Below, one piece after another: positions 58,073 through 64,000 of a stretch of DNA of 64,000 nt (position 1 is the stretch's first letter; each line of letters begins with the position of its first letter). The stretch is from positions 2,356,001 through 2,420,000 of the forward strand of contig NZ_CP042430.1 in NCBI RefSeq assembly GCF_007970665.1. Reading direction: 5' to 3'. The DNA comes from Baekduia soli (GTDB lineage Bacteria > Actinomycetota > Thermoleophilia > Solirubrobacterales > Solirubrobacteraceae). The translations under genes were made by a program, and so were the position numbers. The notes below the pieces were generated by a model. It did not search any database, was not told where the DNA came from, and saw nothing but the letters and a program-made list of their open reading frames with translations.

Positions 58073-59059
58073 GTGCCCACACGTCGCTACGTCGCCCTCG
58101 ATCGGTTCGGCCCGCCGGACGTCATGCGCTGGACCACCGGCCCGGCGCCGCAGCGCGGCGAGGGCGAGGTCCTCGTGGCCGTCGAGGCGATCGGCCTGAA
58201 CTTCGCCGACACGATGGTGCGCCGGGGCGAGTACCGCCGCGACCAGTCCCTGGACTTCACCCCGGGCTTCGAGGTCGCCGGCCACGTCCTGGAGTCCGGG
58301 GACGGCGGCCCGGCCCCCGGCACGCCCGTGCTCGTCTTCTGCGAGAACGGCGGCGGCTATGCCGACACGATCAGCGCGCCGGCCGACCACGTCTTCACGC
58401 TCATCGAGGGCATGGCCCCGCGCGACGCCGCGGCGCTGTTCACCCAGGGCGTGACCGCCTGGTACGCCGTGCACCGATACGGGCAGGTCGGCGAGGGCGA
58501 CTGGGTGCTCGTCCACGCCGCCGCCGGCGGCCTGGGCGGCATGTCGGTCCAGCTCGCCGCCCTGGCCGGCGCGCGGGTCGTCGCGACGGCCTCCACGCCC
58601 GCCAAGCTCGAGATCGCCCGCCGGTACGGCGCGACCGAGACCGTCCTGGCCGACCCGGAGACGCTGACGGCCGGCGTGCGCGCCGCGACCGGCGGCCACG
58701 GCGCCGACGTGGTCATCGACGGCGTCGGCGGCGACCTCTTCATGCCCTCCATGCGGGCCCTGGCCTTCGGCGGGCGCTACCTCGTGGTCGGCTCGGCCAG
58801 CCAGGCGCCGGCCATGCTCGACGTCCGCGCGCTCATGCCGCGCGGCCAGACCGTGACGGGCGTGCTCGTCGCCCGGGTCGCCGAGCAGGACCCGTCCGAG
58901 CCCCAGCGGGCGTTCGACGAGATCCAGCGGCTCGTGCTCTCCGGCGAGCTCAGGCCCGACGTGCGGACGATGCCCGCGGCCGAGATCGCCGCCGCCCACG
59001 AGCTCATCGAGTCGCGCAGCCTGACCGGCAAGGTCGTGCTCGAGCTCGAGCCCGCGTAA
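58073..59059 (+). CDS. NADPH:quinone oxidoreductase-like (zinc-less MDR family)
   Basis: A 328-residue paralogue of the enzyme at 29064-30050, with NFADTMVRRGEYRRDQSLDF, VLVHAAAGGLGGMSVQL and GADVVIDGVGGDLFMPSMRALAFGG-type segments shared. The GTG at 58073 (PTRRYVALDRFGPPDV) aligns with the start of the paralogue; an open frame continues upstream but would include the operator and run into the divergent synthetase gene. Like its paralogue it is divergent from a CoA ligase and near a MaoC pair, so a common enoyl- or quinone-type reduction step is likely. Confidence 0.85.
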   Translation: MPTRRYVALDRFGPPDVMRWTTGPAPQRGEGEVLVAVEAIGLNFADTMVRRGEYRRDQSLDFTPGFEVAGHVLESGDGGPAPGTPVLVFCENGGGYADTISAPADHVFTLIEGMAPRDAAALFTQGVTAWYAVHRYGQVGEGDWVLVHAAAGGLGGMSVQLAALAGARVVATASTPAKLEIARRYGATETVLADPETLTAGVRAATGGHGADVVIDGVGGDLFMPSMRALAFGGRYLVVGSASQAPAMLDVRALMPRGQTVTGVLVARVAEQDPSEPQRAFDEIQRLVLSGELRPDVRTMPAAEIAAAHELIESRSLTGKVVLELEPA

Positions 59060-59095
59060 GGCCCGGCCCGGCCGCGGGCCCCGGCCCCCTGGGGT

Positions 59096-59113
59096 ACTAG
59101 CGCTTTCGCCTAT
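59096..59113. promoter_or_regulatory. Operator-like palindrome (site J)
   Basis: ACTAGCGCTTTCGCCTAT matches 13 of 18 positions of the family palindrome. It lies in the 123-bp gap between the QOR and acyl-CoA dehydrogenase genes, 69 nt upstream of the latter. Confidence 0.5.
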
Positions 59114-59182
59114 GGCTGGCCCGTGCGACCGGGACTAGGGTCGGGCGGCCCACCTGATTGATCTGCGATCCCGGAGGACGCT

Positions 59183-60418
59183 GTGGACTTCGAGCCGAGT
59201 GACCGCGCCAAGGCGCTGCTGGAGCGCGTGCGCGCGTTCCTGGACGAGCACGTCTACCCCAACGAGCGCGAGATCGAGGACGCGATCGACGCCGAGGTCG
59301 ACCGCGACACCCCGTTCCCGGCCGTCCTGGTCGAGCTGCGCGCCAAGGCGCGCGCCGAGGGCTTGTGGAACCTCGCCCTCCCCGACGAGCGCCTCGGGTC
59401 CGGCCTGAGCAACCTCGACTACGGCGTGGTCTCGGAGGAGATCGGCCGCGCGACGACCACCGCGCCCTACGTCTTCAACGTCCAGCCGCCCGACAGCGGC
59501 AACATGGAGATCCTCGTCGAGCACGCGACCCCGGAGCAGCGGGAGAAGTACACCGAGCCGCTGCTCGACGGCGACATCCGCTCCTGCTACGCCATGACCG
59601 AGCCCGACACGGCCGGCTCGGACCCCACGGGCCTGGCGTGCTCGGCCGTCCTGGACGGCGACGAGTGGGTCATCAACGGGCGCAAGTGGTGGTGCACGAA
59701 CGCGCTCGGCGCCCGGTTCGCGATCGTCATGGCGGTCACCGACCCCGACGGGCCCAAGCACTCCCGAGCCACGATGCTGCTGGTCCCCACCGACACGCCC
59801 GGCTTCCAGTACGTCCGCCCGCTGTCGAACATGGGCCACACCGCCGGCCCCGGCCACTGGGAGCTGGCCTTCGAGGACTGCCGCGTCCCGGCCGGTATCT
59901 CCACGCTGGGCGGCCGCGGCAACGGCTTCAAGATCTCCCAGGACCGCCTCGGCCCCGGTCGCATCCACCACTGCATGCGCCTCATCGGCGTCGCCGAGCG
60001 CGCGCTGGAGCTCATGTGCGCGAGGGCCAAGTCCCGCGAGATGTTCGGCTCGCCGCTGTCGGACCGGCAGTTCATCCAGGACTTCATCGCGACCTCCCGC
60101 GCCGAGATCGACCAGGCGCGCCTGGTCACCTGGCACGCCGCGTGGAAGCTCGACCAGGTCGGCAACCGCGCCGCCCGCGAGGAGCTGTCGATCACCAAGC
60201 TCGTCGTGCCCACCATGGGGCTCAACGTCGTCGACCGGGCCATCCAGGTCTACGGCGGCGCCGGCGTGTCGGAGGACACGCCCCTGTCGTGGATGTACCG
60301 CTACAACCGCATGCTGCGCATCGGCGACGGCGCCGACGAGGTGCACAAGATGGTCATCGCGCGCATGGAGCTCGCGAAGGTCAAGGATCCGGAGCCGACG
60401 ACGGCGGGAGCACGATGA
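59183..60418 (+). CDS. Acyl-CoA dehydrogenase
   Basis: A 411-residue FAD flavoenzyme, GTG start with GGAGG five nt upstream. CYAMTEPDTAGSDPTGLACSA is the FAD/acyl-CoA segment, INGRKWWCTNALGARF follows, and QVYGGAGVSEDTPLSWMYRYNRMLRIGDGADEVHKM is the conserved C-terminal region. The profile resembles the long-N-terminus ACAD branch related to ACAD10/11, whose partner kinases are APH-fold proteins; an APH kinase follows within the same gene group. It should introduce a 2,3-double bond in an acyl-CoA. The crotonase gene overlaps its stop (ATGA). Confidence 0.88.
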   Translation: MDFEPSDRAKALLERVRAFLDEHVYPNEREIEDAIDAEVDRDTPFPAVLVELRAKARAEGLWNLALPDERLGSGLSNLDYGVVSEEIGRATTTAPYVFNVQPPDSGNMEILVEHATPEQREKYTEPLLDGDIRSCYAMTEPDTAGSDPTGLACSAVLDGDEWVINGRKWWCTNALGARFAIVMAVTDPDGPKHSRATMLLVPTDTPGFQYVRPLSNMGHTAGPGHWELAFEDCRVPAGISTLGGRGNGFKISQDRLGPGRIHHCMRLIGVAERALELMCARAKSREMFGSPLSDRQFIQDFIATSRAEIDQARLVTWHAAWKLDQVGNRAAREELSITKLVVPTMGLNVVDRAIQVYGGAGVSEDTPLSWMYRYNRMLRIGDGADEVHKMVIARMELAKVKDPEPTTAGAR

Positions 60419-61218
60419 GCTACACGTACAACACGATGCTGGTCGAGCACCCCCGCGACGGGGTCGTGCTCGTGAGCCTCAACCGGCCGGATCGCTACAA
60501 CGCGATCACGTTCGAGATGTTCGACGAGATGCACGCGCTGTGCGACGAGCTCCAGAAGGACGACGACGCGCGGGTGGTCATCATCACCGGCGTCGGCAAG
60601 GGCTTCTGCTCGGGCCTGGACCTCGACGAGGCCTACACGCTGCCGGACATGACCGCGCAGGAGATGATGCTCGGCCAGCAGCAGTGGGCCGGTGCGTTCC
60701 AGAAGTTCCACGAGATCAAGCAGCCCGTGATCGCGGCGGTCAACGGCGCAGCCGCCGGCGGTGGGCTCGGGTTCGCGCTGTGCGCCGACATCCGGATCGC
60801 CAGCCCGGCCGCGCGGTTCAACGCCGCCTTCGTGCGCATCGGCCTGTCGGCCGGCGACGTCGGCGTGTCGTGGTCGCTGCCCCGGGTCATCGGCATGGGC
60901 CGCGCGGCGGAGATGATGCTCACCGGGCGCTTCTACGACGCCGAGGAGGCCGAGCGCATCGGCCTGGTCAACCGCGTCGTCCCGGCCGACAAGCTCATGG
61001 ACGAGTGCCTGGCCATCGCCGACCAGATCGTCCTCAACAGCCCGTTCGGCGTGACGATGTCCAAGCGCGTGCTCAACACGAACGTTGACGCCGGCTCGCT
61101 CAGCCAGGCGATCGAGGTCGAGAACCGCGGCCAGACGCTGGCGACGCGCGGCGCGGACTTCCGCGAGGCCCTCTCGGCGTTCCGCGAGAAGCGCGAGCCG
61201 AAGTTCACCGGGACCTGA
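60415..61218 (+). CDS. Enoyl-CoA hydratase/isomerase family protein
   Basis: A 267-residue crotonase. NRPDRYNAITFEMF, GVGKGFCSGLDLDEAY, KQPVIAAVNGAAAGGGLGFALCAD and RFNAAFVRIGLSAGDVGVSW are family segments. Both hydratase glutamates are replaced (Gly in GGGLGFAL, Val in AAFVRIG), but the Asp in SAGDVG is kept, a residue used by dienoyl-CoA isomerases. An isomerase or atypical hydratase is therefore more likely than a standard hydratase. It follows the acyl-CoA dehydrogenase and is eight nt before the luciferase-like gene. Confidence 0.8.
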   Translation: MSYTYNTMLVEHPRDGVVLVSLNRPDRYNAITFEMFDEMHALCDELQKDDDARVVIITGVGKGFCSGLDLDEAYTLPDMTAQEMMLGQQQWAGAFQKFHEIKQPVIAAVNGAAAGGGLGFALCADIRIASPAARFNAAFVRIGLSAGDVGVSWSLPRVIGMGRAAEMMLTGRFYDAEEAERIGLVNRVVPADKLMDECLAIADQIVLNSPFGVTMSKRVLNTNVDAGSLSQAIEVENRGQTLATRGADFREALSAFREKREPKFTGT

Positions 61219-61226
61219 GCCGGCCG

Positions 61227-62258
61227 GTGGCCTCGCTCACGGTCGGGATCGAGCCCCAGGGCACGTCCGTCCGCGCCATGGGCGAGGTCGCCGCGGCGGC
61301 GGACGCCGCCGGCCTGGACGCGGCGTGGGCGCCCGAGCTCTACAACCGCTCGGCGACCATCACGGTCGCCGAGATGGCCCACCGCACGCAGCGCTGCCGC
61401 GTCGGGACGGCGATCGCCTACGGCGTCGGGCGCAGCCCGCTGACGATGGCCGCCGAGGCCCGCGACCTCGACGAGATCTCCGACGGGCGCTTCGTGCTCG
61501 GCCTGGGCAACGGCACCCGGCGGATGATCTCCGACTGGCACGGTCTGGACCCCGAGGCGCCCGCGGTGCGGATGGAGGAGCTCGTGCCGCTCATCCGCCG
61601 CCTGTGGCGCGTGCACGAGGAGGCCATCGACCACGACGGGCGTTTCTACCGCCTGCACTTCCGGCCCACGGGCGACCTGCTGCCGCCGCTGCGCGAGCGC
61701 ATCCCGATCTACACGGCGGGCGTCAACCCGCGGATGATCGAAACGGCCGGCCGCGTCGCCGACGGGCTGCTCGGCCACGTGCTGTTCACGATCCCCTACC
61801 TCGAGGACGTCGTGCTGCCGGCGATCGAGAAGGGCGCACGGCGCATGGAGCGCGACCCGTCGGAGATCCAGGTGGCCAGCCTCGTGTTCGCCGCGGTCAA
61901 CGACGACGCCGAGCAGGCGCGCCGCGACGTGGCGGCGCAGATCGCCTTCTACGCCTCGGCCAAGACCTACGGCACGATCATGGAGCGCATCGGCTTCGGC
62001 GGGGTGGGGGAGGCGATCCGTGAGGCGTTCGCCCGCCGCGACCACGAGGCGATGATCGCGGCGGTGCCCGACGCGATGATCGACGCGCTCGCGGTCTGCG
62101 GGACGGCGCAGGACGTCCGCGACGGGCTGCGCCGCTACGAGGGGCTGCTCGATCACGCGATCCTCTACACGCCGAGCTTCGGGCTGGCGCCCGAGCGCGT
62201 GCAGGACAACGCCCTGGGGCTCATCCGGGCGTGCTCGGCGATCGCCCGCCCGCGGTAG
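61227..62258 (+). CDS. Luciferase-like (LLM class, probably F420-dependent) oxidoreductase
   Basis: A 343-residue TIM-barrel oxidoreductase from a GTG at 61227. It is a close paralogue of 5590-6630: ELYNRSATITVAEMAH, YGVGRSPLTMAAEARDLDE, GNGTRRMISDWHGL and IPIYTAGVNPRMIETAGRVA are nearly shared. As there, a small helical protein and an APH kinase gene are adjacent, but here they are downstream with their own operator-like site. It ends the acyl-CoA dehydrogenase/crotonase set. Substrate unknown. Confidence 0.82.
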   Translation: MASLTVGIEPQGTSVRAMGEVAAAADAAGLDAAWAPELYNRSATITVAEMAHRTQRCRVGTAIAYGVGRSPLTMAAEARDLDEISDGRFVLGLGNGTRRMISDWHGLDPEAPAVRMEELVPLIRRLWRVHEEAIDHDGRFYRLHFRPTGDLLPPLRERIPIYTAGVNPRMIETAGRVADGLLGHVLFTIPYLEDVVLPAIEKGARRMERDPSEIQVASLVFAAVNDDAEQARRDVAAQIAFYASAKTYGTIMERIGFGGVGEAIREAFARRDHEAMIAAVPDAMIDALAVCGTAQDVRDGLRRYEGLLDHAILYTPSFGLAPERVQDNALGLIRACSAIARPR

Positions 62259-62271
62259 CCCCGGCGCGCGG

Positions 62272-62289
62272 ATTGGCGCATGCGCTAGT
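62272..62289. promoter_or_regulatory. Operator-like palindrome (site K)
   Basis: ATTGGCGCATGCGCTAGT matches 14 of 18 positions of the family palindrome. It lies in the 67-bp gap after the luciferase-like gene, 36 nt upstream of the small helical protein gene. Confidence 0.6.
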
Positions 62290-62325
62290 GGCGCAGGGCA
62301 CCGTCGCCCGGTCTGATGGAGGCCG

Positions 62326-62739
62326 GTGTTCAACGCATTGAGATCCGATGAGCTGCTCGTGGGGGTGGGGCGCATGCTGCGCATGGCCGCCGACCTCCAG
62401 GGCCCGCCGGAGGACTACGAGCGCAGCGTCCTGCTCTCGGCCTTCAGCGTGACGCGCCTGCTGGCCTCCGAGCAGCGGGCCGCGCCGGCCCTGCTGGCCT
62501 CCACGCAGGCCGGGCTGGACGACGTGCTGGCCGCCGACCTGCGGCCCGCCGTCAGCGAGGCGCGCCGGCGCATCGCCGCCGCCGCCGACGGCGTCGAGGT
62601 CGGCGACGTGCTGGTCGACCTGCTCGCCGAGCTGCCGGCGCAGGACCCCACGCGCACCGCCGTGCACGGCGTGCTGCGGCGCATGGTCGACGAGGAGGTG
62701 GCGGCGCTCGCGCGCTCCCCCGAGGAGGACGAGGCGTGA
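62326..62739 (+). CDS. Small helical protein of unknown function, paired with an APH kinase
   Basis: A 137-residue helical protein from a GTG with GGAGG three nt upstream. It begins FNALRSDELLVGVGRMLRM and contains YERSVLLSAFSVTRLLASEQ, similar in position and type to YSGSRHLAVE in 7622-8050. No catalytic motif is evident. Its stop overlaps the kinase start (ATGA). The conserved pairing of this small protein with an ACAD10-like kinase at two loci suggests that it is a subunit or regulator of the kinase, possibly of the DUF6285 type. Confidence 0.62.
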   Translation: MFNALRSDELLVGVGRMLRMAADLQGPPEDYERSVLLSAFSVTRLLASEQRAAPALLASTQAGLDDVLAADLRPAVSEARRRIAAAADGVEVGDVLVDLLAELPAQDPTRTAVHGVLRRMVDEEVAALARSPEEDEA

Positions 62740-63776
62740 GCGCCGAGGACCACGAGGGCATCGACGCCGCCAAGGCGGAGGCGATGCTGGCGACGATGCG
62801 CTCGGTCGGCTCGGCCGACGACGCGTCGCGCGTCACGTACCTCGAGCAGCTCGAGGGCGGCTGGTCGCGCCACTCCTATGCCGCGCGCGTGCGGCACGGC
62901 GACGGCACCGAGCGCGCCTACATCCTGCGCGCGCGGCCGCGCGCGTCGACGCTGGACACCGACCTGGGCCAGGAGTTCCGGACCTTCGAGCTGCTCGTCG
63001 ACGAGCCGCTGCCCTCGCCCGCCGTCCACGGCTACGAGCCCTCCGAGGACACCCCGTTCGACGGGCCCTACTTCGTGATGGACCGCCTCGTGGGCCACGC
63101 CGTCAACGTCTGGCGGGGCCGCGACCGCCGCCAGCTGCACGAGGACTGGGAGGGCGGCCGCGGCATCGCGACCGACTTCGTCGCGTACCTGGCCGCGATC
63201 CACCGCATCGATCCCGGGCGCGCCGCGCAGGCGAGCATCGTGCGCGACTTCACCGCGACGGTCGACCACTGGCAGGGCGTCTACCAGGAGATGCGCCTGG
63301 TCCGCGATCCCGTGATCGAGGAGGCCTACGCCTGGGTGCGCAGCCGCGAGCCCGACCCCGTGCCGGCCTGCCTGGTCCACGGCGACTACCGCATCGGCAA
63401 CTGCCTCATCGAGGACGGCCGCGTGTCGGGCATCCTGGACTGGGAGCTCTCCTACGTCGGCGACCCGCGCTTCGATCTCGGGTACATGGCGCTGGACTAC
63501 CACGCCGGCAAGTTCACGACGCCGGGATCCGACCTGCTGGCCGCGGTGGCCGACCGGACGTGGTTCTACGAGCGCTACGGCGAGCTGACGGGGCAGCCCG
63601 TCGACCTCGAGGCCGTGCGCACGTTCAGCGCCCTCGGCGCGCTCATGCTCTTCGCGATCATGACGACGGGGATCCGCGTGTACTCGCGCCGTGAGACGAC
63701 CGACATCCGCATGGCCTGGGCGCGCTTCGTGCTGCCCGGCCTGCGCCAGGATCTCGCCGGGATCATGGCCTGGTGA
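62736..63776 (+). CDS. APH-family phosphotransferase (ACAD10-like kinase)
   Basis: A 346-residue kinase-fold protein. LEGGWSRHSYAARV is the nucleotide-binding start, HGDYRIGN at about 215-222 the catalytic loop, and ILDWELSYVGDPRFDLGYM the metal-binding segment. It ends RFVLPGLRQDLAGIMAW, like the RFSLAGLRQDMARLMAW end of the paralogue at 6624-7625. It probably phosphorylates a hydroxyacyl-CoA or related compound in the manner of ACAD10/11, since an acyl-CoA dehydrogenase lies in the same gene group. Confidence 0.82.
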   Translation: MSAEDHEGIDAAKAEAMLATMRSVGSADDASRVTYLEQLEGGWSRHSYAARVRHGDGTERAYILRARPRASTLDTDLGQEFRTFELLVDEPLPSPAVHGYEPSEDTPFDGPYFVMDRLVGHAVNVWRGRDRRQLHEDWEGGRGIATDFVAYLAAIHRIDPGRAAQASIVRDFTATVDHWQGVYQEMRLVRDPVIEEAYAWVRSREPDPVPACLVHGDYRIGNCLIEDGRVSGILDWELSYVGDPRFDLGYMALDYHAGKFTTPGSDLLAAVADRTWFYERYGELTGQPVDLEAVRTFSALGALMLFAIMTTGIRVYSRRETTDIRMAWARFVLPGLRQDLAGIMAW

Positions 63777-63785
63777 CCCGTGACC

Positions 63786-63803
63786 ACTGGCGCTAGCGCC
63801 AGT
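63786..63803. promoter_or_regulatory. Operator-like palindrome (site L, perfect)
   Basis: ACTGGCGCTAGCGCCAGT, a perfect palindrome identical to site H. It starts ten nt after the kinase stop and lies 59 nt upstream of the next synthetase start. Confidence 0.75.
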
Positions 63804-63862
63804 ACCACGGCGCGGAGCGGGGTGTCATTCTCGCGCCGCGTACGGAAGATGGGGAGGGTCGC

Positions 63863-64000
63863 ATGACGGATCTCGATGCTGCGAAGGTCAAGTTGGATCT
63901 CACGCGGGCATCGCGCTGGAACTCCCTCACCCTGTCGCAGCTGCTCGAGCGCGACGGCCTGGACCTCGACAAGCCCGCGATCGTCTTCGAGGACGCGTCG
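63863..64000 (+). CDS. Acyl-CoA synthetase, N-terminal fragment (runs off the window)
   Basis: The first 46 codons of a gene with GGGAGG seven nt before its ATG. The reading MTDLDAAKVKLDLTRASRWN, then SLTLSQLLERDGLDLDKPAI and VFEDAS resembles the start of AMP-dependent synthetases, where a short helical lead is followed by the KPAIVFED strand. It is preceded by a perfect operator-like palindrome. It would be the eighth acyl-CoA synthetase in the window. The identification rests on a short stretch. Confidence 0.55.
   Translation, partial: MTDLDAAKVKLDLTRASRWNSLTLSQLLERDGLDLDKPAIVFEDAS

Noticed and set aside
1-64000. tRNA, rRNA, CRISPR arrays, insertion sequences, prophage or attachment sites
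   Set aside because: Looked for on both strands; no cloverleaf-like genes, spaced direct repeats, transposase or integrase motifs were found.

Overview
The window is a very GC-rich, densely packed stretch of bacterial chromosome. Codons strongly favour G/C in the third position, GTG and TTG starts are common, and start and stop codons often overlap (ATGA, GTGA, TGATG). F420-type luciferase-like oxidoreductases, ACAD10-type kinases and many acyl-CoA enzymes point to a soil actinobacterium; Thermoleophilia/Solirubrobacterales would fit, but that placement is inference. No rRNA, tRNA, CRISPR array, phage gene or insertion sequence was seen.

Layout. 1-3.1 kb: the 3' end of ureC, an amidase, a small unknown protein, a tiny Cys-rich ORF and a MutM-like glycosylase. 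3.2-9.6 kb (minus): one long operon of histidine phosphatase, crotonase, small helical protein, APH kinase, luciferase-like oxidoreductase, SucC/SucD-like CoA ligase and ferredoxin. 9.7-17.4 kb: three acyl-CoA synthetases, an alpha/beta hydrolase with a small partner, a second histidine phosphatase and an enoyl-CoA hydratase. 17.5-27.2 kb: two acetone/acetophenone-carboxylase-like (HyuA/HyuB/gamma) systems with an SDR between them. 27.4-31 kb: acyl-CoA synthetase, quinone-oxidoreductase-like enzyme and two MaoC-type hydratase genes. 31-38.4 kb: a ribose-type ABC transporter, a zinc alcohol dehydrogenase, an SDR and an acyl-CoA synthetase. 38.4-44.5 kb: TetR regulator, 2-oxoacid dehydrogenase E1alpha/E1beta with a split E2, MmgE/PrpD and a DUF7064/7065-like protein. 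44.5-51.4 kb: TetR regulator, AtuA, a three-subunit biotin-dependent acyl-CoA carboxylase and a crotonase. 51.5-55.4 kb: acyl-CoA synthetase, two-subunit CoA-transferase and a CMD-family protein. 55.4-64 kb: a second MaoC/MaoC/synthetase/QOR cassette, acyl-CoA dehydrogenase, crotonase, a second luciferase-like/small-protein/APH module and the start of another synthetase.

Nearly every gene activates, carboxylates, oxidises, hydrates or cleaves an organic acid or ketone as its CoA ester. The region reads as a catabolic island for ketones, secondary alcohols, branched or isoprenoid acids and perhaps alicyclic or steroid-like acids.

The main finding is a family of 12 related 18-bp palindromes (best form ACTGGCGCTAGCGCCAGT, two perfect copies 7.5 kb apart). 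They sit in promoter gaps, mostly 34-45 nt from a start codon, often centred between divergent genes, and tie most of these operons into one apparent regulon. Two other operator-like palindromes lie beside the two TetR genes. Five genes are broken by frameshifts; nearly all are repaired by adding one G (or C) to a short run, which suggests base-calling deletions rather than gene decay.
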